A DNA stretch of 64,000 nucleotides from JAGWBJ01 sp964291465 (GTDB lineage Bacteria; Chloroflexota; Dehalococcoidia; Lucifugimonadales; JAGWBF01): NCBI GenBank assembly GCA_964291465.2, contig OZ219930.1, positions 109,355 through 173,354 of the forward strand, written 5' to 3'. The notes under the pieces were generated by a model, which was given only the letters and a program-made list of their open reading frames with translations, ran no database searches and was not told the DNA's origin. Position 1 is the first letter of the stretch, and the number at the start of each line of letters is the position of its first letter. Shown here piece by piece: positions 15,739-28,106 of this stretch. Made by a program: the position numbers and the translations under genes.

Positions 15739-16398
15739 ATGAACAACCAGCTAAAGGACGGACGGAGGCAGCTCCTGTCGGAATGCGCGGAAAGAGCCTT
15801 TGCCCGGGGTGGCTACCACGCCACCACCATTTCCGACATCGTCGCCGAGGCCAGTATCTCCCGAAGCACCTTCTACCAGTACTTCGACAACAAGCAGCAC
15901 ATATTCCAGAGCATCCTGGACTCGTTCCTCCTTCGCCTGCGAGAGTGCATAAGGCCGGTGACCCTGGGGCCTGGGGCCCCTCCTCCCCTAGCCCAGATAA
16001 GGGACAACCTCACCCGGGTCCTGACGTTGGTCCTCAAGGAACGCCACCTGAGCCGGATCCTGCTGCACGGCGGCATCGGCTCGGACCCGGCCGTGGAGGC
16101 GAAGGTCAACGAGTTTTACGGTCAGGTCGCCGACGTCATCGACCGGTCCCTGAAGCTGGGCATCGCGATGGGGCTGGTCCGTCCCTGCAACACCCGGGTA
16201 ACGGCCTACTCGATGATCGGAGCGGTGAAAGAGGTCGTGCTCCAGGTAACCTCCGAGGGCCAGAGCCAGCCTCCCACGGAGGAGCTGGTGCAGGACTTGA
16301 TAGAGTTCGGAATACGGGGGCTCCTGACCAGCTCCCAAGCCCATCTGGTGGAGAGCGCCCGGCGGCCGCAGGCCGGGACCGCCGCGGGCCGCGCATAG
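15739..16398 (+). CDS. TetR-family transcriptional regulator
   Basis: A 219-residue TetR regulator. The N-terminal helix-turn-helix is clear: A-F-A-R-G-G-Y-H-A-T-T-I-S-D-I-V-A-E-A-S-I-S-R-S-T-F-Y-Q-Y-F-D-N-K, residues about 19-52. The C-terminal ligand domain is typical in length. The ATG follows G-G-G-A-G-G-G at 10 nt. It is 33 nt upstream of the giant activase gene, so it is probably the first gene of that operon and its regulator. The ligand is probably an acyl-CoA or related metabolite; that is inference. Confidence 0.92.
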   Translation: MNNQLKDGRRQLLSECAERAFARGGYHATTISDIVAEASISRSTFYQYFDNKQHIFQSILDSFLLRLRECIRPVTLGPGAPPPLAQIRDNLTRVLTLVLKERHLSRILLHGGIGSDPAVEAKVNEFYGQVADVIDRSLKLGIAMGLVRPCNTRVTAYSMIGAVKEVVLQVTSEGQSQPPTEELVQDLIEFGIRGLLTSSQAHLVESARRPQAGTAAGRA

Positions 16399-16431
16399 AA
16401 AACCCACCCCGCTGGGGTCGTGAGGATAGTA

Positions 16432-20601
<4,170 letters not shown>

Positions 20602-20650
20602 GCGGGACCTGGCAGGCAACCGAAACAGTAACCATCTCAGGAGGACCGAC

Positions 20651-22192
20651 ATGGCTAAAGTGATGGACAAAGAGGAGATCGAGGCCAAGACCCGTGACTA
20701 CGAGAGGCAGCTCCGGGAGGAGATGGGCCTGGGCAAGAAGAACGGGAAGCACTTCCACAAGCCCAAGGAGGGCCGCTGGACCAAGGACCAGAAGGAGTCC
20801 ACTACCATCCTCTTCGGCGGCCTGACTCTGGCCCACGAAGAGCTTGCCGCAGACGCCATGAGGGGCCTGGGGTACAAGTTGCGTCCCCTTCCGTGTCCGG
20901 ACAACGACAGCTTGGCCGTCGGCAAGGAGTACGGCAACCGGGGCCAGTGCAACCCCACCTACTACACCGTGGGCAACCTGGTCAAGTACCTGAAGGAGCT
21001 CAAGGAAGCGGGCGAAGAGGATATCGAGGACAGGTACGTGTTCGTCACCGCCGGAGCCTGTGGCCCCTGCCGCTTCGGCATGTACGAGTCCGAGTACCGC
21101 AAGGCGCTCCGGGACTCGGGCTTCGACAAGTTCCGTGTCCTCCTGTTCCAGCAGTCGGGCGGCCTGAACCAGACGGAAGGCGGAGACGACGCGCTGGAGC
21201 TGAACGCCAAGTTCGCCATCACCCTCCTCAAGTCCATCATGGTCGGGGACATGATCAACGAGCTGGGCTACAAGATACGCCCCTACGAGGTGAACAGGGG
21301 CCAGACCGACCAGGTGATCGAGGACGCCAAGAGGATCATGGGCGACGCCCTCCGCGACGGCAAGTCGGTGTTCCGCTCCCTGCGCAAGGTGCGCAAGATG
21401 TTCAAGGCCATCCCGGTGGACTACACCCGCGTGAAGCCCAAGGTGAAGATCACCGGCGAGTTCTGGGCCCAGACCACCGAGGGAGATGGCAACTACCACA
21501 TGTTCCGGTGGCTGGAGTCCGAGGGCGCCGAGGTGATGGTGGAGCCCATAGGCACCTGGATCGAGTACCTGATATGGGCGGCCAAGCAGGGGGCGGAGGA
21601 CCGGCTGAGGATCGAGCCCGAGAAGAAGAAGACCATACGGAAGCTCAAGCTGGCCAAGGTCTTCTTCCGCAACTGGTACAACCTGTACCGGTGGGCCCTG
21701 GGCTTCAAGACCGACTCCCTGCCCAACCAGCAGAAGCTGGCCGACTACGCCCGGGCCTACTACGACACCCACCTGAAGGGCGGCGAGGGCCACCTGGAAA
21801 TCGGCAAGAACATCATGGCCACGGCCGACAAGCACGCCCAGATGGTGGTCTCCCTCAAGCCCTTCGGCTGCATGCCCAGCACGATGAGCGACGGCGTGCA
21901 GAGCCGGGTGGTGGCGGACTACAAGGACGCCATCTTCATCCCCATCGAGACCTCGGGGGACGGAGAGGTTAACGTGAAGAGCCGCGTCCAGATGAAGCTG
22001 TACGAGGCCCGCATGAAGGCCCGGCAGGAGGTGGACGAGCTCCTGGAGGAGAAGGGGCTGACGATGGAGCAGGTGAGGGAGTACGTGGCCAAGCGGCCCG
22101 AGCTAAGCAACTCCATGCGGAGGATCGGGGAGCACCACGGCATCAGCACGGCCACCAACTTCATCGCGGAGATCGCCCCCAAGGTCCGGTAG
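20651..22192 (+). CDS. 2-hydroxyacyl-CoA dehydratase-like subunit
   Basis: A 513-residue protein related to HgdB/BcrB-type iron-sulfur dehydratases of the activase-linked family. Candidate cluster cysteines are in G-Q-C-N-P-T, A-G-A-C-G-P-C-R-F-G and F-G-C-M-P-S. It follows the activase by 49 nt with C-A-G-G-A-G-G-A 5 nt before the ATG, and is the last gene before a strong terminator. The pair probably forms one electron-activated enzyme system; whether it reduces, dehydrates or does something else, and on which CoA ester, cannot be told. Such enzymes are oxygen-sensitive, which hints at an anaerobic or micro-oxic side to this organism. Confidence 0.85.
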   Translation: MAKVMDKEEIEAKTRDYERQLREEMGLGKKNGKHFHKPKEGRWTKDQKESTTILFGGLTLAHEELAADAMRGLGYKLRPLPCPDNDSLAVGKEYGNRGQCNPTYYTVGNLVKYLKELKEAGEEDIEDRYVFVTAGACGPCRFGMYESEYRKALRDSGFDKFRVLLFQQSGGLNQTEGGDDALELNAKFAITLLKSIMVGDMINELGYKIRPYEVNRGQTDQVIEDAKRIMGDALRDGKSVFRSLRKVRKMFKAIPVDYTRVKPKVKITGEFWAQTTEGDGNYHMFRWLESEGAEVMVEPIGTWIEYLIWAAKQGAEDRLRIEPEKKKTIRKLKLAKVFFRNWYNLYRWALGFKTDSLPNQQKLADYARAYYDTHLKGGEGHLEIGKNIMATADKHAQMVVSLKPFGCMPSTMSDGVQSRVVADYKDAIFIPIETSGDGEVNVKSRVQMKLYEARMKARQEVDELLEEKGLTMEQVREYVAKRPELSNSMRRIGEHHGISTATNFIAEIAPKVR

Positions 22193-22220
22193 CCCGGCCC
22201 GGAAGCACCAGGCAGACAGA

Positions 22221-22253
22221 GGACCGCAGGCCCCACGGCCTGCGGTCCTTCCT
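22221..22253 (+). terminator. Rho-independent terminator after the dehydratase gene
   Basis: GGACCGCAGGCC (22221-22232), loop CCAC, GGCCTGCGGTCC (22237-22248): a perfect 12-bp stem followed by T-T-C-C-T. The T-tract is short, but the stem is very strong. Confidence 0.8.
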
Positions 22254-22310
22254 ATTGCCCAGCCTTATGGTTGGAGCGGGTGATGGCGCGGCATGTCTCG
22301 CCCCTCTCCA

Positions 22311-23159
22311 CTACCGTCGTGGGCGCAAACGCAGCACAACCAGCCCCAGACCGGCCAGGGCTGCGCCGATTCCCGCCATCATGGCCGGCGCCCAGAAGGG
22401 CGGCGCATAGCCCCCGGTCCTTGGAGGCTCCACGGTGATCAGCGTGTAAGAGATGCGAGAGTAGTAGAGCATGGTCAGACCCTCGAAGCCGGAGTCGGTG
22501 CCGACGATCAACCATGACCGTCCCTCCTCGTCCGTAGTCACACTCAGAGGCAGGCCGGCGTTGTCCAGGGTCTTGATGCGGTACTCCGCGTCCGCCACCT
22601 CCCGGTGGGCCACATTACCCAGGACCACCATGGACTCGCCGTCCCTGGACTGGTTGCCCTTGTCGATGTTCATCCTGAGGTACCCGTTGCCGTCCTCCCC
22701 GGCCACCGGCTCGACGGTGGACGCTCCCGCCTTCACGAAGACGCTCTCTCCGGGCGACCCGCCTATACCGATCAACCCGGCCGGCACGTTGGTGGCGAGG
22801 TCCACGGACACGGAGACCGCATATACCGTGTTCGGCCTCAGCCCATCAACCCGCCTCTTCAGGAACATGAACAGGTCGTCGCTGCGGTTGTGGCCCTGGA
22901 CGTAGATGCCGCTGCCTTCAAGACCGTCGGGAAGCGGGCGATGCCCGTGGGCCAGCTCGTAGATCGACTGATCGTAGTCGACGGGCAGGTCTGCGAACCC
23001 GACCGTCCATCCCTCGTCCCCGCTCTCGAAATCGAAGCTGAAATCGCCCTCAGATCCATCCCGTGCGAACGCCGCCACGGGGCTCGCCAGGATGGCCACA
23101 ACGACCAATATGGCAGTGAGCAACATCTCGCGGCGCGGTTTTAGATATGAGAATCCCAA
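22311..23159 (-). CDS. Secreted or membrane-anchored hypothetical protein
   Basis: A 282-residue protein. It has a signal peptide: basic K-P-R-R-E, then a hydrophobic core from about residue 13 to 30, ending A-F-A. A lumenal beta-rich domain follows, with F-D-F-E-S-G-D-E-G-W near the start, as in carbohydrate-binding-like jelly rolls. One C-terminal membrane helix lies near 253-275, with a basic tail R-L-R-P-R-R. Start: TTG 23159 has A-G-G-A-G-G 6 nt upstream on its strand, whereas the ATGs at 23207 and 23126 have none. The function is unknown; it is probably an envelope protein exposed outside the cell. Confidence 0.75.
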   Translation of the reverse strand: MGFSYLKPRREMLLTAILVVVAILASPVAAFARDGSEGDFSFDFESGDEGWTVGFADLPVDYDQSIYELAHGHRPLPDGLEGSGIYVQGHNRSDDLFMFLKRRVDGLRPNTVYAVSVSVDLATNVPAGLIGIGGSPGESVFVKAGASTVEPVAGEDGNGYLRMNIDKGNQSRDGESMVVLGNVAHREVADAEYRIKTLDNAGLPLSVTTDEEGRSWLIVGTDSGFEGLTMLYYSRISYTLITVEPPRTGGYAPPFWAPAMMAGIGAALAGLGLVVLRLRPRR

Positions 23160-23471
23160 CGTATCCTCCTGTTTGCTGACATCGGGTCCCGACCGGACAT
23201 GTCCCATTCATCCGAGCCCCTCCCAGATGCATAGTGGGTGTGGAATGCCGGGCCCGGACCAACGAACGGCACATACAGCATAACAGGGCCCTCAGGGAGC
23301 TTCCAAGGCCTCCATCCAACCTCCGGTCTCCCGGGGCTCACGGTGTCGCATTCCTGCCGGTTGCCAACACTCTGGGGGACTTACGCCTTCGTCTCAGCCG
23401 GCCACGGCTTGCACTCACCACGTTGTCCCTGTCTATAATGCCATGCGTATCCAGCCGTTGCTGAAGTCACG
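23160..23471. other. Intergenic region, divergent promoters
   Basis: No gene is recognised in 312 nt between divergent genes. A -10 like TATAAT is at 23434-23439, with a TTGCAC at 23409-23414 (19-nt gap), possibly serving the downstream SDR gene. Confidence 0.4.
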
Positions 23472-24954
23472 ATGGTGAGTCGGATGGTCAGCCCTCAAAC
23501 GATCCTGGTCACCGGAGCCACGGGGTACATAGGAGGAAGATTGGTGCCCCGGCTGGTCGAAGCGGGGCACCGCGTACGCGTCCTCGTACGCAGTCAGGCG
23601 CGGGCTCTCTCCCGTTCCTGGTCTGACCAGGTGGAGGTAGCGGTAGGCGACGTTCTCTGCCCAGATACCCTGTCGAGGGCGTTGGCTGGGGTGGACTCCG
23701 CCTATTACCTGGTCCACAGCATGTACAAGGGTCTCAAATTCCACGAGCTGGACCTTGTGGCCGCACGCACATTCGGCCAGGAGTCCAGTAGAGCAGGAGT
23801 GGACCGAATCATCTACCTCGGTGGGTTGGGGGACCCGGAATCCAATCTCTCCCCGCACCTGCGCTCACGCCAAGAGACGGGAGACGCGCTCAGGGAGAGC
23901 GGCGTTCCCGTAACGGAATTCAGGGCTGCCGTGGTCATCGGATCAGGCAGCATCTCTTTCGAGATGATTCGCTGTCTCGTGGAGCGGCTGCCCGTTATGG
24001 TTTGCCCCAAGTGGATCCACTCCCGCATCCAGCCCATTGCCGTCGATGACTTGCTGGCATATCTGGCTTCTGCCCTGGACGTACCGGAGAGCACTGGGCT
24101 CACCATCGAGATTGGCGGGAAGGACGTGACCACCTACAAGGGGCTGATGCTCAGCTATGCCGAGGCGAGGGGCCTCAGAAGACTGCTGGTGTCCGTCCCT
24201 GTCCTGACACCTCGACTGTCCTCCTATTGGGTGCATTGGATGACTCCCATCCCTGCCGGCATCTCCGCAAGTCTCATAGAGGGGCTCCGCAACGACGTCG
24301 TCGTGACCAACGCTCTGGCCGGCGCCCTGTTCCCCCACATCGAGCCTCAGAGCTGCGCCTCGGCCGTCGTCAGCGTGACCAGGGAGCTCGACGAGGGACG
24401 CATAGACACTTCCTGGAGCGACGCCACGGGCACGACTGGAGAGCCGGAGAGACCGGTCCGCTTGGAGTCTCGGGAAGGGATGATTATCGAGCGTCGACGC
24501 CGCAGGGTTGCAGCCCCGGCGCGGGACGTCTACCGAGTGGTTGCCGGCATAGGCGGGGGACCGCGGCTGGTACTTCGCCAACTGGACGTGGCGTCTACGT
24601 GGGATGGTGGACCGCCTGCTTGGCGGCGCCGGTCTAAGACGGGGACGACGCCATCCCGATGACCTGCGTGTCGGCGACGCCGTGGATTTCTGGCGGGTGG
24701 AAGACCTGAAAACGGACCGCTTAATCCGGCTGAGGGCCGAGATGAAGCTCCCAGGCCGGGCCTGGCTCCAATACCATGTGTGGCAAGCGGAGGATGGCAC
24801 AACCCATCTGGAGCAAACGGCGGCGTTCAGCCCCAGGGGACTGGCCGGCCTGGCCTATTGGTACGCGTTGTACCCCATGCACTCCTGGATTTTTGGCGGG
24901 CTCGCAAAGGCGATCGCCCGCCGCGCCGAACAGATGGCAGCTTCGCCGGACTAG
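23472..24954 (+). CDS. SDR-family epimerase/reductase with DUF2867, broken by a +1 frameshift
   Basis: An atypical SDR with N-terminal Rossmann motif G-A-T-G-Y-I-G-G and Y-Y-L-V-H-S-M near residue 80, fused to a C-terminal DUF2867 domain. The frame breaks in the G-run at 24555-24559: removing one G continues as G-D-R-G-W-Y-F-A-N-W and then M-V-D-R-L-L-G-G-A-G-L-R-R-G-R-R, as expected for DUF2867. The corrected protein is 493 residues, the normal size. So this is either a sequencing error or a recent frameshift. A start at 23472 or 23484 is possible; neither has a clear ribosome-binding site. Codon use is less GC-biased than in neighbouring operons. Confidence 0.82.
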
Positions 24955-25320
24955 GGGAGCAATGGACACCCCATCATGGGGAGACCGCCATTCGCTTGCA
25001 TGGTGCCGACCTCCATCAGCTACCACGGTCACCGGCGCCGCCGCTAGGCCCCGGGAATGCTACACGAGACCCTACGGCGCAGGATTCATAGGGGCGTTTT
25101 CAGATACAAAATCGGGCTGGAAAAGGACGGTATCGCCAGTCCACCTACTCAAACACACACACCAAGGGTCTTGGATCCTGAGGACGTGGAGCCAGCGCCC
25201 AACAATCTACTGTGGGATTGTCTACCGACAACCGTGGAGGCGAAGGCGACTGACTCTTGACGCCCTAGACCAGGTACCTGATAATCCACCCACGTTCACC
25301 ACGCCACAAGGGAGGGCACA
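24955..25320. other. Intergenic region with promoter for toxin-antitoxin genes
   Basis: 366 nt with no convincing gene. Short frames here lack ribosome-binding sites and recognisable motifs. The base composition is lower in GC than the core genome. Confidence 0.5.
25257..25285 (+). promoter_or_regulatory. Promoter for the DUF433 antitoxin gene
   Basis: -35 TTGACG (25257-25262), exactly 17-nt spacer, -10 GATAAT (25280-25285). It gives a leader of about 30 nt before the ATG at 25321, which has GGGAGG at 25310-25315. Confidence 0.65.
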
Positions 25321-25993
25321 ATGGTGGTCGGGACTATCAAGAGACCAACACATGCCGGGGTTTACCCTGTTGTAGACGCCGTAGCACTTATCCACGCCAC
25401 TGCTCCCAACGACACACAGGTTACAACTCACCAACTTTTTCGATGGGTTAGAGACGGCCTGACAGGGCAATACCTCATCGGACTTAGCGGGGAAGATGTG
25501 GCCCTAACGTTCCTTGACCTTGTTAGCTTGAGGTTGATCGCGGGCGTTTCGTGCGCACGGGGTCACATCACGAGAAGTACGAACGGCACATCGTGAACTC
25601 CAGAAGGCACGGGGTTGGTCTCACCCATTTGCCATGGAACCGATATGGATTTCTGGATTGCACATCTATATTCGGGAAAACAACATCCCCATCGCTATCA
25701 GCAAGAACTGGCAATCAGCCTTCGACTTCGTGGACCTCTTCGTGGGGCCGATGCATAACTTGGTATTCGACGAGGATGAACGTCCCGAGGCATGGGAGCC
25801 ACAAGAAGGCATTGTGCTTGACCCGAGAGTCTCTTTTGGTGAACCTTGCCTGAAAGGAACTCGAATAGCCACGCAAGTCCTATGGGCGCTCGCCGAGGCG
25901 GGGGACCCGCCGGAGCGCGTCGCAACGGCCTATCAATTGCCTGTGGAACAAGTTGAGGCAGCGATTGCCTGGGAAAAGAAGCTCGCCGCCTAG
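25321..25993 (+). CDS. DUF433 (VapB45-like) antitoxin with N-terminal HTH, +1 frameshift
   Basis: The first part has a MerR-like helix-turn-helix (T-T-H-Q-L-F-R-W-V-R-D-G-L, near residue 40) and T-F-L-D-L-V-S-L-R-L. The C-terminal part, in another frame, is a clear DUF433 domain: G-I-V-L-D-P-R-V-S-F-G-E-P-C-L-K-G-T-R-I-A-T. Removing one G at 25542-25544 joins the parts through A-F-R-A-H-G-V-T-S-R-E-V-R to make a 223-residue protein of normal length. The start is ATG 25321 with GGGAGG 5 nt upstream. It pairs with the downstream PIN-like gene as a toxin-antitoxin unit. GC content is lower than in surrounding housekeeping genes, suggesting acquisition. The break may be an error or real inactivation. 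Confidence 0.8.
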
Positions 25994-26444
25994 ACAAGTC
26001 TCTTACTGCTACGACGAGAGCTTACCGCGTAGCATAGGCCTAGTGCTTCAAGAGGTGGGCTTTCCCATTGTTCTGCCCGACAAAGGGACACGAGACGAAG
26101 ACCTCATACCTGAAATGGGGCGACTCGGCCAGACTTGGATTACTAAAGACACCAGAGCCAGGACAGAACACGAGCACCTATTGTCCGCTGCCAAAATAAG
26201 CGTGGTTTGGATACGTGGATTAGCTTCTCAGCGAGGAAAAAAGGCATCCCTTCAGCGCCACGCAAGCCTGAAAGACATATTGAGAATGCTCGTCAATAGG
26301 CTAGACCGAATATCGGACGAGATTGCCAAGGCTCGAGGGCCGAGGTATTTTCTTCTATACACCACTTCCACAAAAGATAAGCATGACATCTTTACCAGCC
26401 TGCGAGAAGTTCATGGCCGCTTGGCTGGCGTATCAAGACGCTGA
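25953..26444 (+). CDS. DUF5615 PIN-like putative toxin
   Basis: The protein contains C-Y-D-E-S-L-P-R-S-I-G-L-V-L-Q-E-V-G-F, then R-D-E-D-L-I-P-E-M and W-I-T-K-D-T-R-A-R, the three acidic motifs of DUF5615 PIN-like nucleases. The frame overlaps the antitoxin stop. The only in-frame start is TTG 25953, giving 163 residues; the conserved part begins about residue 18, so the true start is uncertain and may depend on translational coupling. An extra C-terminal segment of about 60 residues is typical of longer versions. It would act as an RNase when not bound by the DUF433 protein. Confidence 0.75.
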   Translation: MRQRLPGKRSSPPRQVSYCYDESLPRSIGLVLQEVGFPIVLPDKGTRDEDLIPEMGRLGQTWITKDTRARTEHEHLLSAAKISVVWIRGLASQRGKKASLQRHASLKDILRMLVNRLDRISDEIAKARGPRYFLLYTTSTKDKHDIFTSLREVHGRLAGVSRR

Positions 26445-26872
26445 GACTCCCTATCCCCGCCTCGAGGCAAAACAACCCGGGCAGGTGCCGACGTTCACCA
26501 ATAGCTCCCAGGGCGGCCTTCTCCACGCACGAAAGAGCCTACTTTGGGAGGAGCAAAACGGTGATGACTGACAGGGAAGCCGTCCCCAGGATCACCCGGC
26601 TCCCATTCGTCGCTGTCGAGGTTTGGATACAGGAGAAAAGACGGCGCTAGGAGGGCCGGAGAGGGCCTGTAGGAGCAGGGGTGGGCGGGGCCATCCCCAG
26701 GGCTAGACCCCCGATTAGGTGGCGCGTCGTAGTCCTAGCGGGGAAATCTGAGGGCGGCGCCGCTCGGTTGACGATCCGGCGGCTCGACTCCCGCAACGCA
26801 CTTGATGTTGACGTGGTGCCAGTCGGTCCGGTTGTCCTTCGAGTTGCTGGTGTTGACTGGCGAATCGGCATT
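26445..26872. other. Intergenic region, one possible small ORF
   Basis: 428 nt between convergent toxin and HIRAN genes. Nothing recognisable apart from the small ORF at 26564-26650. A continuous plus-strand frame from 26681 runs antisense to the HIRAN gene and has no protein-like features. Confidence 0.45.
26564..26650 (+). CDS. Possible 28-residue peptide of unknown function
   Basis: The ATG (or GTG at 26561) follows a strong Shine-Dalgarno, GGGAGGAG at 26546-26553. The peptide is M-T-D-R-E-A-V-P-R-I-T-R-L-P-F followed by V-A-V-E-V-W-I-Q-E-K and a basic end. No family is recognised. It could be a real small protein or the remnant of a truncated gene downstream of the toxin. Confidence 0.3.
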   Translation: MTDREAVPRITRLPFVAVEVWIQEKRRR

Positions 26873-27364
26873 TTACCTACGTGTGCGAGGGTCGTGGAAT
26901 TTGGCCTCGATGGCGGCGGGAATGTCCAGGTCCAGCCACGCGCCTATGTTGCGCCGCCTACCCTCGCCACCGGACAACCTGGCTTGACAGCGAATGTGGT
27001 AGCCCTCCGCCTCCCACAGCTCGACGGCGGACCGATACTGTGCAGCCAACTCCCGGCTCAGGTAGCCTATGGTTTCGAGGGCTCCGTTCATGACCTTCAC
27101 CGCGCCAGGATCATATTGGTTGTCCGGCTCCCTTGCCAGAACGGCCGTGACGTGGGCCGTCCCGCCGTAGTCCTTAGCGCTGTTCTTGGCGCGTCGGAGG
27201 ACATCCTGGTACTGAGACTCACCAACGATGGCCACATCAAAGTGCCGTGTGCTGAAGACCCGCGTCTTCAACTCGCGCCAGGACTCGGGCAGTGTGTCTT
27301 GTGCCGGGGAGACCTGCGGTTGTTCCGAGGGGCCTCCCAAGAAGTCCTTCAGCCACTTCAACAT
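26873..27364 (-). CDS. Stand-alone HIRAN-domain protein
   Basis: A 163-residue protein. Residues about 40-135 resemble a HIRAN domain: F-D-V-A-I-V-G-E-S-Q-Y-Q, then V-L-A-R-E-P-D-N-Q-Y-D-P-G-A-V-K-V, and T-I-G-Y-L-S-R-E-L-A. HIRAN domains bind 3' ends of single-stranded DNA, usually fused to helicases or nucleases; here the domain stands alone after a short amphipathic N-terminus (M-L-K-W-L-K-D-F-L-G). It lies 160 nt from tRNA-Gly in the accessory island. The start is ATG 27364 with no clear ribosome-binding site. It may be a DNA-damage or defence accessory; that is inference. Confidence 0.75.
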   Translation of the reverse strand: MLKWLKDFLGGPSEQPQVSPAQDTLPESWRELKTRVFSTRHFDVAIVGESQYQDVLRRAKNSAKDYGGTAHVTAVLAREPDNQYDPGAVKVMNGALETIGYLSRELAAQYRSAVELWEAEGYHIRCQARLSGGEGRRRNIGAWLDLDIPAAIEAKFHDPRTRR

Positions 27365-27526
27365 GCGCTATTCGACAAGTTGAACCACGATGTTGGTAGT
27401 GATGACTACTTTCCTTCGGAACTCCGGGCCACTATAGAAGACGCCCTTTCGGAGACAAAGCGGTGGAACCCACCGGATGAGTCACAGGACTTCCACGAGG
27501 CCAGCCTGAATCGTAGCTATAAAAGG

Positions 27527-27601
27527 TGGAGCGGGTGATGGGATTCGAACCCACGACTTTTTGCTTGGGAAGCAAACACTCTACCGCTGAGTTACACCCG
27601 C
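27527..27601 (-). tRNA. tRNA-Gly (anticodon CCC)
   Basis: On the minus strand the cloverleaf is complete: acceptor GCGGGTG/CACCCGC, D-arm CTCAGCGGTAGAG, anticodon stem TTTGC/GCAAA with loop TTCCCAA (anticodon CCC), and T-arm GTGGGTTCGAATCCCAT. The discriminator is T and the 3' CCA is encoded. The 3' end faces the accessory island at 22-27 kb, the usual orientation for tRNA-linked integration, though I could not find a duplicated 3' fragment. Confidence 0.95.
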
Positions 27602-27666
27602 CCGGACGGATATGGGTCCGAAGAACGGCCTGAGGCATGGGCATCCACAACGAGCCCCTGCAGGCC

Positions 27667-27918
27667 CTACGAGATGGAACGCGTCTCCTGGGCCCTCACC
27701 ATCCCCTCCAGCATCCGCTCCACGGCCATGGTGTGGCTGCACATGGCCCGCACGCCGAAGGAGCTGCACGAGCAGTGCCAGCCGGCCTCGTCCAGGCTCA
27801 GCTCGTATTTGCTGTGGTTCCCGCGGAAGGTGGCGCTCAGGGTGGTTATGTTAACGCGCTCTTTCTCCTCCGCGTAGGTGCGGGCCTTCTCTATCCTGCT
27901 GATTATACTCGAGTGCAT
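27667..27918 (-). CDS. SWIM zinc-finger small protein
   Basis: An 83-residue protein with a SWIM-type zinc motif: W-H-C-S-C-S-S-F-G-V-R-A-M-C-S-H, i.e. C-x-C then C-x-H, near residues 47-62. The N-terminal half is helical (I-I-S-R-I-E-K-A-R-T-Y-A-E-E). ATG 27918 is chosen because G-G-A-G-A-G lies 3-4 nt upstream and the length is right; the frame extends to 27978 without a ribosome-binding site. SWIM proteins bind DNA or proteins. It is divergent from alaS. Confidence 0.8.
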   Translation of the reverse strand: MHSSIISRIEKARTYAEEKERVNITTLSATFRGNHSKYELSLDEAGWHCSCSSFGVRAMCSHTMAVERMLEGMVRAQETRSIS

Positions 27919-28106
27919 TCGCTCTCCTTCGGGGTTTCCCCACAAGATGATTCTAAGGCACCGGGCCCGGATGGTCAATCTACAGCCTGCCCGTTCGACC
28001 CTCGGCTTCGCTCGGCGGGACGGCTGGCAAGCCCGAAATCGGGCCCGCCATCGCCGCCGCCGTTGTAGACCGTGTCGCGGGCGTTGGTATATTAGGTGAC
28101 GTTGTG

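Noticed and set aside
26735..26872. Coding continuation of the HIRAN protein beyond its TAA stop
   Set aside because: The same frame stays open for about 45 codons after the TAA, but TAA is not a known recoding codon and no family match is seen.
26681..27538. A 285-residue plus-strand frame over the HIRAN gene and tRNA
   Set aside because: Antisense to a recognised domain and overlapping the tRNA gene.
27527..27601. Integration site duplication of the tRNA-Gly 3' end
   Set aside because: I could not see a second copy of the T-arm and acceptor sequence in the island; a computed search could settle it.
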